DNA of 64,000 bases, taken from positions 334,778-398,777 of the forward strand of contig MHEE01000015.1 in the NCBI GenBank assembly GCA_001805105.1, written 5' to 3'. Made by a program: the position numbers and the translations under genes. This document shows positions 36,532 to 46,283 of this stretch, one piece after another. Source of the DNA: Nitrospirae bacterium GWF2_44_13 (GTDB lineage Bacteria; Nitrospirota; Thermodesulfovibrionia; Thermodesulfovibrionales; UBA1546). Under the pieces are notes generated by a model, which saw nothing but the letters and a program-made list of their open reading frames with translations, was not told where the DNA came from and ran no database searches. How positions within the stretch are numbered: the stretch's first letter is position 1; each line of letters starts with the position of its first letter.

Positions 36532-37556
36532 GTTTTCCCGTTCTCCTTTATGGGAATTGTAAAATAAAAAATTGTTCCTTTCCCAATCTCCGACTCAAAA
36601 TATATTTTGCCGCCGTGTTTTTCAACAATGCGCCTGCATATCGAAAGGCCTATGCCGACACCCGGATACTCTCTTCCATGCAATCTCTGAAAGATATTGA
36701 AGATCCTTTCTTTATATTCCTGAGCGATACCGATGCCGTTATCTTTTACTGAGAAAAGCCATTCCGCATCTTTCCGTTCCGCCGAGATATGAATATAAGG
36801 CGGTTTTTCGCTTTTGAATTTTATCGCATTTGCTATTAAATTCTGAAATAACTGAATGAGCTGATTCTCATCTCCTCTAATAACCGGCAGGCTGCCTGCG
36901 GTTATAACAGCTCCATTCTCCTCGATTATGATCTTAAGATTTGAAATTGCATTTCCGAGAATCTCCGCAGCATTCACATCTTCAAAAGGCTTTCCCCTGG
37001 TCTCTACTCTTGAATATGCCAAAAGGCCCATAATCATATCCTGAAGACGGTTTGCTCCATCAACTGCAAAGGTTATAAATTCATCAGCATCTTTATCGAG
37101 TTTCCCTCTATAACGCCTTTCTATCAACTGAAGGTAACTGGCTATCATTCTCAAAGGCTCCTGAAGGTCGTGGGATGCAATGTAAGCAAACTGCTGAAGC
37201 TCCTCATTGCTTCTTTTCAGCTCGGCAACTGTACGCTTAATCTCCTCTTCAGCCTTTTTGCGCCTGGCATCGGCTAAATTGATGGATCTGAAATAGTCCC
37301 TTATAAGCAGCACTCCCAGCAGCATCAAAATGGAGATAATCAGGGCAATAACTTCGGGAATGTCAAGGCTCACGTGCTTGCCTGTCGTCAGTATGGAAAT
37401 AAACGATACTATGCGGCGCCATGCCATCAAAAACAATGCCGTAGAGATTAGAATCCACGCCAGCTTTCTGCCCGTTATGCGAATCAGCAGCAGGGCGTAT
37501 ATTGCAGCCGTCAATTGCAGCCCGATAGAGACCATGAATAGAATATTGGAAATCAT
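36528..37556 (-). CDS. Membrane sensor histidine kinase
   Basis: A 342-residue kinase: three N-terminal hydrophobic segments (residues about 1-90), coiled coil, HisKA with phospho-His in [15 protein letters not shown], and HATPase with N box [16 protein letters not shown]1 VKDNGIGI and G2 [12 protein letters not shown]. This is the type found with Rcp1-like regulators, and the next gene is one. The N-terminal 110 residues are almost the same as those of the adjacent GGDEF protein. Confidence 0.92.
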   Translation of the reverse strand: MISNILFMVSIGLQLTAAIYALLLIRITGRKLAWILISTALFLMAWRRIVSFISILTTGKHVSLDIPEVIALIISILMLLGVLLIRDYFRSINLADARRKKAEEEIKRTVAELKRSNEELQQFAYIASHDLQEPLRMIASYLQLIERRYRGKLDKDADEFITFAVDGANRLQDMIMGLLAYSRVETRGKPFEDVNAAEILGNAISNLKIIIEENGAVITAGSLPVIRGDENQLIQLFQNLIANAIKFKSEKPPYIHISAERKDAEWLFSVKDNGIGIAQEYKERIFNIFQRLHGREYPGVGIGLSICRRIVEKHGGKIYFESEIGKGTIFYFTIPIKENGKT

Positions 37557-38832
37557 GTTATTTCATCGTCGAACGCAAATTCCACACGGTTTCGTCCGTT
37601 GTTTTTTGCCCGATATAGGGCAGAGTCTGCAGCCCGGACAATGGCATCCGCATCACATCTCCTTTCCTTGCCGCTCGCTGCGACACCGAGACTAATAGCG
37701 ACCGGTATCATACCCTCGGATGTATCCATACTACTGCTGTTTATGGATATACGAAGTCTTTCCGCAGCGGCTGCAATGTATTGTCTGTCGCATGCCGGAA
37801 GAACGACCATAAACTCCTCTCCGCCATAGCGGCCCATGGCGTCGTAAGACCGTACAGTAGAAAGCATCCTTTTGGCGGACATACGAAGCACCGCGTCTCC
37901 AGCCAGGTGGCCGTAAGTATCATTGATACTCTTGAAATGATCTATGTCAGCCATGATCACACTGACGCATCCACCTTCCCGTTCGGCCCTGGCCAGTTCC
38001 TGCTGCAGGATACGGCGGATTTCATTATGGTTCCATAGCCCTGTCAGAGGGTCGTGGAGCGAAAGTTCCTTTGTTTCCTCATAGAGCCTTGCATTCTCAA
38101 TCGCTATTCCCATCTGATTTCCTATCGCAGCCATCAGTTTCACTTTTTCTTCATCTATTTCAGCGTCAACAGGCATATGAAGGTCTAAAACTCCCTCAAC
38201 CCTGTCTTTTGTTTTAAACGGAACAACAAAGTGCCCGTGAGGAGTTGAATCAGGAAACATAATTTTATGCCTGCTGTCTTTTTCAGCATTTGCCGAGATG
38301 AGAATTTCTCCTGTTTTTGCAACAATGCCGCAGAGACAATCTCCTACCATCATGTCCTTGTGCAAATCCAGAAACTCCCCTGAATGGCCCAAATGCGCAG
38401 CCAATCTCATCCGGTTGCCTTCAACGACAAATATCATGCCTTTATCAACAGTAAATACTTCAAGTTTAGAAATCGCGTTCAAGACCTCTCCAAGCAGTTT
38501 GTCCATACGTATTGACTTGCTTATTACTGAAGAGACCTTATACAGAGCCGACACCTCCAAATGCCTCTGGCGGAGATGCTCATTTGCAACAGAAAGTTCC
38601 GATGTGCGTTCTTTCACCGTTTGTTCTAACTCGTCATGAGCCTTCCGAAGCGCTTCTTCCGCCTTTTTGCGCCTGGCATCGGCTAAATTGATGGATCTGA
38701 AATAGTCCCTTATAAGCAGCACTCCCAGCAGCATCAAAATGGAGATAATCAGGGCAATAACTTCGGGAATGTCAAGGCTCACGTGCTTGCCTGTCGTCAG
38801 TATGGAAATAAACGATACTATGCGGCGCCATG
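37252..38832. repeat. Identical 172-bp segment shared by the kinase and GGDEF genes
   Basis: Positions 37252-37423 and 38661-38832 are identical, and similarity continues to the start codons. It covers the third membrane segment and linker of both proteins. This points to recent duplication or gene conversion. Confidence 0.9.
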
Positions 38833-38965
38833 TCATCAAAACCATTGCAGTAGAGATTAAAATCCACGCCAGCTTCCGGCCTGTTGTGCGAACCAGCAGC
38901 AAGGCGTATATTGCAGCCGCCAATTGCAGCCCGATAGACAGCAGAAACAAGATTAGGGGAATCAT
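37553..38965 (-). CDS. Membrane GAF-GGDEF diguanylate cyclase
   Basis: A 470-residue protein: three N-terminal membrane segments, coiled coil, GAF domain (about residues 135-290, LYKVSSVISKSIRMDKLLGEV), and a GGDEF domain (about 305-465) with the active motif as RYGGEEF and DIDHFKSINDTYGH. It should make cyclic-di-GMP. The PilZ gene at 45932 is a possible receptor in the window. Overlaps the kinase gene by four bases. Confidence 0.92.
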   Translation of the reverse strand: MIPLILFLLSIGLQLAAAIYALLLVRTTGRKLAWILISTAMVLMTWRRIVSFISILTTGKHVSLDIPEVIALIISILMLLGVLLIRDYFRSINLADARRKKAEEALRKAHDELEQTVKERTSELSVANEHLRQRHLEVSALYKVSSVISKSIRMDKLLGEVLNAISKLEVFTVDKGMIFVVEGNRMRLAAHLGHSGEFLDLHKDMMVGDCLCGIVAKTGEILISANAEKDSRHKIMFPDSTPHGHFVVPFKTKDRVEGVLDLHMPVDAEIDEEKVKLMAAIGNQMGIAIENARLYEETKELSLHDPLTGLWNHNEIRRILQQELARAEREGGCVSVIMADIDHFKSINDTYGHLAGDAVLRMSAKRMLSTVRSYDAMGRYGGEEFMVVLPACDRQYIAAAAERLRISINSSSMDTSEGMIPVAISLGVAASGKERRCDADAIVRAADSALYRAKNNGRNRVEFAFDDEIT

Positions 38966-39162
38966 GTCATTTCATCGTTGAACGCAACTTCCGCACGGTT
39001 ATGGCGTCCTCCTCACAGCTCCTTATTTCTTTACGTATAGTATCTTCTCCTCCGCTAAGAATATACTATCACAAACCATATTGCATATCCACTGTCAATT
39101 CCCTGAATTCTTCTGAAAATCCTGCCCTGCTGCCGTTCAAGATTTTTCAAAACATAGTATGT

Positions 39163-39178
39163 TAAAATGCTATTGCTA
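39163..39178 (+). promoter_or_regulatory. Extended -10 box TGT-TAAAAT close to the RseC-like ATG
   Basis: TAAAAT at 39163-39168 with TG upstream. The ATG at 39178 is 10 bases on, so the leader would be zero to three bases. No Shine-Dalgarno sequence. Confidence 0.4.
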
Positions 39179-39603
39179 TGGAGGAAATAGGCACAGTAAA
39201 AAGTACAACCGGGGTTTTTGCAAAAGTCTCAGTCCCTAAAAAGAGCGTGTGTGAAGGCTGCACGGCAGGCACATGCAAGCCTGATGAACAGTCCATGGAG
39301 ATTGATGCAGTAAACAAGGCAGGCGCAAAGGCAGGGCAGAGGGTCAGGGTTGTCATAAAGTCATACACATACCTCAAAGGTTCAATTCTTGTTTACGGCA
39401 TTCCCGCAATAGCTCTGATTGCAGGCGCTGTTCTTGGAAAAGAAATTTTCAGCCGTCAGTTTAAAGATACAGATCCCGACATACTGTCAGCAATATTCGG
39501 TTTCGGTTTATTCCTGGTTGCCTTTTTAGGCATCAAGATATGGAGCCTGAAAGCAGATAAAAAAACGGAAACAAAGCCTGTTATAGAAGAAATACTTGAA
39601 TAA
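39178..39603 (+). CDS. RseC/MucC-family membrane protein
   Basis: A 141-residue protein: N-terminal soluble part with a cysteine cluster (VCEGCTAGTCKPD) and two membrane helices (residues about 65-88 and 100-122). This is the RseC/MucC family, linked to sigma-E control and to Rnf/Rsx-type SoxR reduction. No sigma-E or rnf genes are close by, so the exact role is open. Confidence 0.8.
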   Translation: MEEIGTVKSTTGVFAKVSVPKKSVCEGCTAGTCKPDEQSMEIDAVNKAGAKAGQRVRVVIKSYTYLKGSILVYGIPAIALIAGAVLGKEIFSRQFKDTDPDILSAIFGFGLFLVAFLGIKIWSLKADKKTETKPVIEEILE

Positions 39604-39620
39604 AATCTAAATTAAAGGCT

Positions 39621-39692
39621 GGTGAATGGGTGAATAGGTGAATGGGTAAATGGTTTTGCGATTCACCGATTCACCAGACAGCGATTCACCTA
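39621..39692. repeat. Family B octamer palindromic array
   Basis: Left arm GGTGAATG, GGTGAATA, GGTGAATG, GGTAAATG; centre GTTTTG; right arm CGATTCAC, CGATTCAC and CGATTCAC, interrupted by CAGACAG. It shows the full palindromic plan of the octamer family. Confidence 0.88.
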
Positions 39693-39725
39693 TTTTCAAT
39701 TTTAATTTTTAAATTTTTAATTTTA
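39691..39725. repeat. Family C A/T-rich repeat
   Basis: TTTTCAATTTTAATTTTTAA followed by ATTTTTAATTTT. It adjoins the octamer array, as it does at 31405. Confidence 0.5.
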
Positions 39726-39731
39726 TGACAA

Positions 39732-39742
39732 GGGGGGGGGGG
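39732..39742 (+). promoter_or_regulatory. 11-G homopolymer as ribosome-binding site of the EF-G-like gene
   Basis: Eleven G in a row end one base before the ATG at 39744. It replaces a normal Shine-Dalgarno sequence and is prone to slippage in replication. Its exact length is also prone to sequencing error. Confidence 0.7.
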
Positions 39743-39743
39743 T

Positions 39744-41843
39744 ATGGCTAATTTTGATGTTAACAAAATCCGGAATGTCGCTGTAATTGCGCATGGCGGC
39801 GCGGGAAAAACATCTCTGACCGAGGCAATGCTTTTTAATTCAGGTTCTATTGACAGGCTCGGCAGGATTGAAGAAGGCAACACAACGACTGACTGCGAAC
39901 CCGAAGAAATATCAAGAAAGATAACCATTACATCGGCTTTCGGCTTCTGCAGCTGGGACGGCCACCGCATAAACCTGATTGATACCCCCGGATTCATAAA
40001 TTTTGTAGAAGACACCAGAGGAAGCCTCAAGGCTGTTGACGGCGCTGTCGTTATAGTCAGCGCCCTGTCAGGCGTTAAGGCAGAAACAGAGAAGGTCTGG
40101 AAATACGCCTGTGAATATGAAATCCCGAGAATAGTTTTTATAAACAAGATGGATAAAGAATCAGCCAACTTCCCAGGCGCCCTTGATGAACTTGCACAGT
40201 CTTTCGGCACAGAAGGCGTTCCATTGCAGATACCTATAGGTTCAGGAGAAACTTTCAGCGGAATAATCAATCTCATTAACATGAAAGCATACCAGTTTTC
40301 GGGCGGCAAGGCAGCGGAATCAGACATACCCCCTGATATGCTGTCCGAGGCGCAGGGATACAGGAAAAAACTTGTAGAAAAGATTGCTGAATCAGAAGAC
40401 GCGCTTCTTGAAAAGTATCTTGAAGGCGGCGAACTGATGCAGGAAGAAATTATAAGGGGGATTAAAGAAGGGTCTCTGTCAAGAAGATTTATTCCAGTTG
40501 TATGCGGCTCGGCAACCAAAAACATGGGCATCCCTCAACTCATGGATGCAATAATACTCTGCCTGCCCTCTCCCCATGACCTCGTAAGAATTTTTCCCAT
40601 TAAAGGCAAAAATCCGAAAGACTCAAAAGACGCGCAGAGAAAGCCTGATGAAAAAGAGCCGTTCTCCGCATATGTTTTTAAGACGATAGCAGACCCTTAT
40701 GCGGGAAAGCTGTCTGTATTCAGAGTCTATTCAGGCGCGCTGAAGGCTGATTCAACTGTGCTGAATGCAACAACAGGAGCGAAAGAAAGAATAGGGCAGA
40801 TATTCTATCTCCTCGGCAAAAAGCAGGTACCGGCAAGCAGTTTAGGGCCCGGCGAGATCGGAGTTGTGTCAAAACTCAAAGAGACAAACACCGGAGACAC
40901 GCTTTCTGATGAGGCTCATCCCATTGTATTTGAGAAAGTTAAATTTGCAGAACCGATAATCTCCTATGCTATAGCCCCGAAAAGCAAAGGAGACGAAGAA
41001 AAAGTCAGCACAGGCATTCACAGGATGCTTGAAGAAGATCCGACCATTAAATTTCACAGGGATGAAGAGACAAAAGAGATGATACTCTCAGGCATGGGAC
41101 AGGTGCATCTTGAAGTTGCGCTTGAAAGGTTGAAAAGGAAGTTCGGGGTTGAGGTTGTCATGAAAACTCCGAAGATTCCATACAGGGAGACAATCAAGGC
41201 TTCATCCGATGCGCAGGGCAGGTATAAAAAACAGTCAGGCGGAAGAGGACAGTACGGAGACTGCCGGATAAAGATAGAGCCGATGCCAAGAGGCAAGGGC
41301 TTTGAGTTTGTCGATAATATAGTCGGAGGAGCAATACCAAGGCAATATATACCTGCCGTAGAAAAAGGAATTGTAGATGCAATGCACGAAGGGATAATTG
41401 CCGGCTATCCTATGGTGGATGTAAGGGTAACGCTTTATGACGGCTCATATCATACAGTGGATTCATCGGAAATGGCGTTTAAGATTGCAGGCTCATTGGG
41501 TATAAAAAAGGCTGTTGAAAATGCAAAGCCGATACTCCTTGAACCCGTGATGAAAGTGGAGATAACAACTCCTGATGAGGCCCTCGGCGCAGTTATAGGC
41601 GACCTCAATTCAAAGAGGGGCAAGGTTCAGGGAGTTGAATCACAGGCAAGAAACCAGAAGATAACAGCGTTAGTGCCTATGTCTGAGATGCTGACATATG
41701 CAAACCAGCTCCACAGCCTCACATCAGGAAGGGGGCTCTATTCAATGGAGTTCTCGCATTACGAAGAAATGCCTTCACACCAGGCGCAGAAGATAATCGC
41801 TGATAAGGCTGCGCAGAAAAAAGAAAAAGCAGAAGAGAAATAA
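39744..41843 (+). CDS. Elongation factor G-like translational GTPase (EF-G2 type)
   Basis: A 699-residue five-domain translation factor. G1 AHGGAGKTSLTE, G3 DTPGFINFV, G4 NKMD, then domain II, domain IV with GRGQYGDCRIKIEP and the C-terminal KRGKVQG-containing domain V. The G1 form HGGAGKT in place of HIDAGKT marks the FusA2/EF-G-like group and not the main EF-G. It is probably a second, specialised EF-G, with the main one in the str operon elsewhere. Its ribosome-binding site is a G homopolymer. Confidence 0.9.
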   Translation: MANFDVNKIRNVAVIAHGGAGKTSLTEAMLFNSGSIDRLGRIEEGNTTTDCEPEEISRKITITSAFGFCSWDGHRINLIDTPGFINFVEDTRGSLKAVDGAVVIVSALSGVKAETEKVWKYACEYEIPRIVFINKMDKESANFPGALDELAQSFGTEGVPLQIPIGSGETFSGIINLINMKAYQFSGGKAAESDIPPDMLSEAQGYRKKLVEKIAESEDALLEKYLEGGELMQEEIIRGIKEGSLSRRFIPVVCGSATKNMGIPQLMDAIILCLPSPHDLVRIFPIKGKNPKDSKDAQRKPDEKEPFSAYVFKTIADPYAGKLSVFRVYSGALKADSTVLNATTGAKERIGQIFYLLGKKQVPASSLGPGEIGVVSKLKETNTGDTLSDEAHPIVFEKVKFAEPIISYAIAPKSKGDEEKVSTGIHRMLEEDPTIKFHRDEETKEMILSGMGQVHLEVALERLKRKFGVEVVMKTPKIPYRETIKASSDAQGRYKKQSGGRGQYGDCRIKIEPMPRGKGFEFVDNIVGGAIPRQYIPAVEKGIVDAMHEGIIAGYPMVDVRVTLYDGSYHTVDSSEMAFKIAGSLGIKKAVENAKPILLEPVMKVEITTPDEALGAVIGDLNSKRGKVQGVESQARNQKITALVPMSEMLTYANQLHSLTSGRGLYSMEFSHYEEMPSHQAQKIIADKAAQKKEKAEEK

Positions 41844-41865
41844 GACAAGGGGAGCATTTCCTGAC

Positions 41866-44646
41866 ATGGCAAAAGACATAAAGGACACACTCAATCTTCC
41901 ACAGACAGGGTTTCCCATGAAGGCAAACCTTACAAAGAAAGAGCCTGAAATGCTCAAATTCTGGGAAGAGAATAAGATATACGAAAGGCTGCAAAATAAA
42001 AATTCAGCCGGCAAGCACTACATCCTTCATGACGGCCCTCCGTATGCCAACGGCCACATCCATATCGGTCATGCGCTTAATAAGATACTCAAGGACATAA
42101 TCGTAAAATTCAAATCAATGCAGGGGTTTTATTCGCCATACGTTCCGGGCTGGGACTGCCACGGTCTTCCGATAGAGCTTCAGGTGGATAAAAACCTCGG
42201 AGAAAAAAAGGACAAGGTTGACATCCTTGAGAAAAGAAAGCTTTGCAGGGAATACGCAGAAAAATTCGTGGACATTCAGAGGGAGGAATTCAAGAGGCTC
42301 GGAGTTATGGGAGACTGGGCAGAGCCGTATCTCACAATGTCATACGGATATGAAGGGACTATTGTCAGGGAATTTGCAGAATTTGTAAAAAAAGACTATG
42401 TATATAAAGGCAAGAAACCTGTGCACTGGTGCCCATCCTGTGTCACTGCATTAGCAGAGGCAGAGGTGGAATATGCTGACAAAGAATCGCTGTCTGTATT
42501 TGTAAAGTTCGGAGTTAAGAGTTCTGAGTTCAGAGAGAAAATGCCATCCATTTCAGGCAAGAATGTCTTTTTTATTATCTGGACTACAACACCTTGGACG
42601 CTGCCTGCAAATCTTGCCTTAGCATTTCATCCCGAACTTGTTTATGCTGCCGTTGAACAGGGTGATGAAGTCTACATTGTTGCTGAGGGAAGACTTGATG
42701 CTCTCAAAGAGAGAATAGATTTAAACGGAAAGGTACTCGCAAAAATATCAGGGAAAGACCTTGAAGGGATTAATGCAGAGCATCCTTTTATCCGGAGGAA
42801 ATCAAGGGCTGTTCTCGGAGAATTTGTATCCCTTGAAGAAGGAACAGGCATAGTTCACATTGCTCCGGGGCATGGAGAGGACGACTATGAGACAGGCTTA
42901 AAATACGGGCTTGATATTTATGCGCCTGTTGATGACAGAGGTAAATTCACAAAGGCTGTGCCTGAACTTGAAGGACAGTTTGTATTCAAGGCAAATACCG
43001 TAATAATTGAAATCCTGAAAAACAAAAATGCGCTCATGAAGGAAGAAAAGATAACACATTCCTATCCTCACTGCTGGAGGTGCAAAAAACCCGTCATATT
43101 CCGCGCAACAGAGCAGTGGTTCATATCTGTTGAGCATAACAACCTGCGGGGAAAGTGCCTTGAAGAGATTGATAAGGTCAACTGGATTCCTAAATGGGGC
43201 AGAGACAGAATATACAACATGGTTTCAGGCAGGCCTGACTGGTGCATATCAAGACAGAGGGCATGGGGAGTGCCCATAACGCTTATCAGATGCGAAGGCT
43301 GCGGAGAATTTGTAAAAAAAGATTCTGTTCTTGATGCAATCACAAAGCACATTGGGGAAAACGGGGCCGATATATGGTTCATGAAAAAAGCGGAGGAATT
43401 TCTGCCGCCGGGATACAAATGCGAAAAATGCGGCGGCGCCTCTTTCTCAAAAGAGATGGACATACTTGATGTATGGTTTGATTCAGGCGTAAGCCACGCT
43501 GCTGTGATGAAAAAAAATCCGAAGCTCTCATGGCCCGCTGATATTTACCTTGAGGGCAGCGACCAGCACAGAGGGTGGTTCCAGAGTTCCCTTCTTACGT
43601 CAGTGGGAACAAAGGGAACAACTCCGTATAAGACAGTCCTTACACACGGATTTGTGATGGACGGCTCAGGCAAGAAGATGTCAAAGTCTCTTGGCAATGT
43701 TGTTGCACCGCAGGAAATTATTAAGGCAAACGGCGCCGAGATACTGAGGCTGTGGGTCTCTGCTGAAGATTACAGGGATGATGTCAGGATATCAAAGGAA
43801 ATTATAGACAGGCTGACAGAGGCATACAGGAAGATCAGAAACACCGCAAGATTTCTGCTCGGCAATCTTTCTGATTTTGACGGGAAGGATTATAGCAATG
43901 ACCTGATAGAGATAGACAGGTGGGCCATGTCAAGGCTTCAGACTCTGACTGCAAAAATCACATCTGCATACGAGAGATTTGACTTCCATGAGGTTTATCA
44001 TCTCCTGCATAACTTCTGTGTTGTGGACATGAGCTCATTTTATCTCGATATTCTTAAAGACAGGCTTTACACCTTCAAAGCTGCTTCAAAGGAAAGAAGG
44101 GCTGCGCAGTGGGCCTTAAACAGGATACTCTTAACGATGACCGGGCTTATGGCTCCGGTAATTTCTTTCACGGCAGAAGAGATATGGAGATTCATTGCCG
44201 GCAAAAAAGAGGAGAGCGTGTTTCTTTCACATTTCCCGATGGCAGATGAAAAATACCTTGATCCGGCGCTTGAAGAAAAATGGGCAAAACTCATAGCAAT
44301 AAGAAATGCGACAAATAAGGCTCTTGAGCTTAAGAGGCAGAACAAGTTCATAGGCAACTCTCTTGAGGCAAAGGTGATTATATGCCTTCCTGAAAATGAG
44401 TTTAATCTCTTGAACGAATATAAAGAATTCCTTCCAGCTCTTTTTATCGTCTCATCAGCAGAGGTAAGGCAGGCGTCAGAAAAACCAGACGGCGCTTATG
44501 AAAGCGAAGAGATAAAAGGCATGTCAGTTATTGTGGAACTGGCAAGCGGCAAAAAATGCGAGCGCTGCTGGAACTGGAGCACATCCGTCGGCACATACAC
44601 CGGCGCCGCTGAATTATGCGATAGATGTTATAATGTCGTTAAATGA
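41866..44646 (+). CDS. ileS: Isoleucyl-tRNA synthetase
   Basis: A 926-residue class I synthetase. HIGH motif in [16 protein letters not shown], editing domain with [17 protein letters not shown] in [12 protein letters not shown], and a C-terminal zinc finger CERCWNW...CDRCYNVV. Bacterial type, full length. AAGGGGAG ribosome-binding site. The stop overlaps the lspA start (ATGA). Confidence 0.98.
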   Translation: MAKDIKDTLNLPQTGFPMKANLTKKEPEMLKFWEENKIYERLQNKNSAGKHYILHDGPPYANGHIHIGHALNKILKDIIVKFKSMQGFYSPYVPGWDCHGLPIELQVDKNLGEKKDKVDILEKRKLCREYAEKFVDIQREEFKRLGVMGDWAEPYLTMSYGYEGTIVREFAEFVKKDYVYKGKKPVHWCPSCVTALAEAEVEYADKESLSVFVKFGVKSSEFREKMPSISGKNVFFIIWTTTPWTLPANLALAFHPELVYAAVEQGDEVYIVAEGRLDALKERIDLNGKVLAKISGKDLEGINAEHPFIRRKSRAVLGEFVSLEEGTGIVHIAPGHGEDDYETGLKYGLDIYAPVDDRGKFTKAVPELEGQFVFKANTVIIEILKNKNALMKEEKITHSYPHCWRCKKPVIFRATEQWFISVEHNNLRGKCLEEIDKVNWIPKWGRDRIYNMVSGRPDWCISRQRAWGVPITLIRCEGCGEFVKKDSVLDAITKHIGENGADIWFMKKAEEFLPPGYKCEKCGGASFSKEMDILDVWFDSGVSHAAVMKKNPKLSWPADIYLEGSDQHRGWFQSSLLTSVGTKGTTPYKTVLTHGFVMDGSGKKMSKSLGNVVAPQEIIKANGAEILRLWVSAEDYRDDVRISKEIIDRLTEAYRKIRNTARFLLGNLSDFDGKDYSNDLIEIDRWAMSRLQTLTAKITSAYERFDFHEVYHLLHNFCVVDMSSFYLDILKDRLYTFKAASKERRAAQWALNRILLTMTGLMAPVISFTAEEIWRFIAGKKEESVFLSHFPMADEKYLDPALEEKWAKLIAIRNATNKALELKRQNKFIGNSLEAKVIICLPENEFNLLNEYKEFLPALFIVSSAEVRQASEKPDGAYESEEIKGMSVIVELASGKKCERCWNWSTSVGTYTGAAELCDRCYNVVK

Positions 44647-45113
44647 GAAAAACAGCTTTTATCATTATCCCCCTGCTTGTAATCCTGGATCAGGGAACAA
44701 AATATCTCGCGAATAAACTTATAAGCCCTTTTAAGCCTGTTGAACTTCTTCCATTTCTCAGTCTTGTGAATATGAGGAATGAAGGCGCTGCATTCGGCAT
44801 GTTCAAAAGTTTCGGGAATAATATCTTCATAATCATATCCCTCGCTGCAATAGCAGTCATCTTTTTTATGCTTATAAAAGGCAAGGAAGACCCCTTAGGG
44901 CTTTCTCTTATCCTTGGAGGCGCAACAGGGAATTTAATAGACAGGCTCTTCAGAGGCTCTGTTGTTGATTTCATAGATGTATTTGCAAGCAGGCATCACT
45001 GGCCTGCATTCAATGTTGCAGACTCAGCGCTGACAATAGGGATAGGATTGATATTTATAAAATTGTTTTTAAAAAAACATGAGGGAACCACTAATGCATC
45101 CAATATTAATTAA
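44643..45113 (+). CDS. lspA: Lipoprotein signal peptidase
   Basis: A 156-residue inner-membrane aspartic protease with four helices. Catalytic Asp residues are in [15 protein letters not shown] and [11 protein letters not shown]. It removes prolipoprotein signal peptides after Lgt has acted. It lies in an ileS-lspA-lgt cluster, so both processing enzymes are produced together. Confidence 0.97.
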   Translation: MRKTAFIIIPLLVILDQGTKYLANKLISPFKPVELLPFLSLVNMRNEGAAFGMFKSFGNNIFIIISLAAIAVIFFMLIKGKEDPLGLSLILGGATGNLIDRLFRGSVVDFIDVFASRHHWPAFNVADSALTIGIGLIFIKLFLKKHEGTTNASNIN

Positions 45114-45858
45114 AATAGGCCCGCTGACGATACACACCTATGGCGTTCTCATTGCCGCAGGCTTTTTGCTCGGGCTTGCGCTTGCCGTAAGACAGGCCAG
45201 GAAACAGGGAATCCCCGCAGATAAAATCGTTGACCTTGGTTTTTACATGCTCATTGCAGCGATAATCGGCTCAAGGCTCTTCTTTGTGCTTGTAGAGGCA
45301 GGTTATTTCCTGAGAAACCCTCTGGACATATTCAAAATCTGGCAAGGCGGCCTTGTATTCTACGGAGGCGTTATATTCGCAATCCCTGTTGCAATATGGT
45401 ACGCAAGAAAGAAAGGGCTTGATATCTGGAACATCGCTGATATTTTCGCTCCGTCACTTGCAATAGGACATGCAATCGGAAGGCTCGGCTGCTTCTCGGC
45501 AGGCTGCTGTTACGGAAAACACGCAGAAGACCTTCCATGGGCCGTGACATTCCTTGACCCTGAATCTCTTGCAAGGATTGGCATTCCACTTCATCCAACA
45601 CAGTTATACGAATCAGCAGGAGAATTTATAAACTTTCTGATACTCATAACCCTGAGAAAGCGCCAGGCATTCAAAGGACAGTTGTTCTGGTCTTACCTTT
45701 TAATATACTCAGTCGTCAGGTTTACCGTGGAATTCTTCAGAGGCGATGAGGTGAGAGGCTTTCTCTTTGGAAATATCTCAATATCGCAGGGAATAAGCGT
45801 TTTACTATTCTTGTCTGCTGTTGCGGCAATCCTTGTCTTCAGAAAAAAGAAGCTATAG
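45094..45858 (+). CDS. lgt: Prolipoprotein diacylglyceryl transferase
   Basis: A 254-residue inner-membrane enzyme that attaches diacylglycerol to the lipobox cysteine. Signature [17 protein letters not shown], the catalytic region around HPTQLYES, and about seven helices. The start [17 protein letters not shown] at 45094 is the family-typical N terminus. An ATG five codons earlier is also possible. It overlaps lspA by about 20 bases. Confidence 0.96.
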   Translation: MHPILIKIGPLTIHTYGVLIAAGFLLGLALAVRQARKQGIPADKIVDLGFYMLIAAIIGSRLFFVLVEAGYFLRNPLDIFKIWQGGLVFYGGVIFAIPVAIWYARKKGLDIWNIADIFAPSLAIGHAIGRLGCFSAGCCYGKHAEDLPWAVTFLDPESLARIGIPLHPTQLYESAGEFINFLILITLRKRQAFKGQLFWSYLLIYSVVRFTVEFFRGDEVRGFLFGNISISQGISVLLFLSAVAAILVFRKKKL

Positions 45859-45919
45859 GCCATTCCTGAAATTGCAGGCAAAGATAATTTTCGCCTCTTT
45901 ACTTTAAGCCGTGATATGC

Positions 45920-45932
45920 TAAAATAGCGCCA
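45920..45932 (+). promoter_or_regulatory. Extended -10 box TGC-TAAAAT 7 bases before the PilZ ATG
   Basis: TAAAAT at 45920-45925, TGC in front, ATG at 45932, no Shine-Dalgarno sequence. A leaderless transcript is inferred. Confidence 0.5.
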
Positions 45933-46258
45933 TGGAAAAAAGGCGTTTCAAAAGGATACGGGTCAATCTGAAGGCTGAGCGGATATCCGGCAATGAAAAA
46001 TATGCTGTCTTCATAGAGAATATCTCAGAATCCGGCATCTACATGCTTACCACAACTTCAAACGATAATAAGAAATATGCTCCCGGCACAGAGATTGAAT
46101 TGAGGCTGAAACTCTCTACAGGAGAAACAATCCGCCTCCGCGGCAGAACAAAATGGGCCTACTACAAGATGCCGCCGGACGGTTTAACAGATAACATAGG
46201 GCTTGAACTCATAGACCCGCCTCAGGAATACATAAGCTTTGTCAGGGCGCTGTATTAA
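45932..46258 (+). CDS. Single-domain PilZ protein
   Basis: A 108-residue PilZ domain with both c-di-GMP motifs: RRFKR near the N terminus (RxxxR) and NISESG (D/NxSxxG) at about residues 31-36. It should bind cyclic-di-GMP and act on a partner, perhaps the pili or surface machinery. The GAF-GGDEF cyclase in this window is one possible source of the signal. Confidence 0.88.
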   Translation: MEKRRFKRIRVNLKAERISGNEKYAVFIENISESGIYMLTTTSNDNKKYAPGTEIELRLKLSTGETIRLRGRTKWAYYKMPPDGLTDNIGLELIDPPQEYISFVRALY

Positions 46259-46283
46259 TCCGATAATCCCGAAATGCTCAGGG

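Noticed and set aside
42898-43463. Antisense open frames over ileS
   Set aside because: These are mirror frames of a strongly conserved synthetase. None has a ribosome-binding site or known domain.
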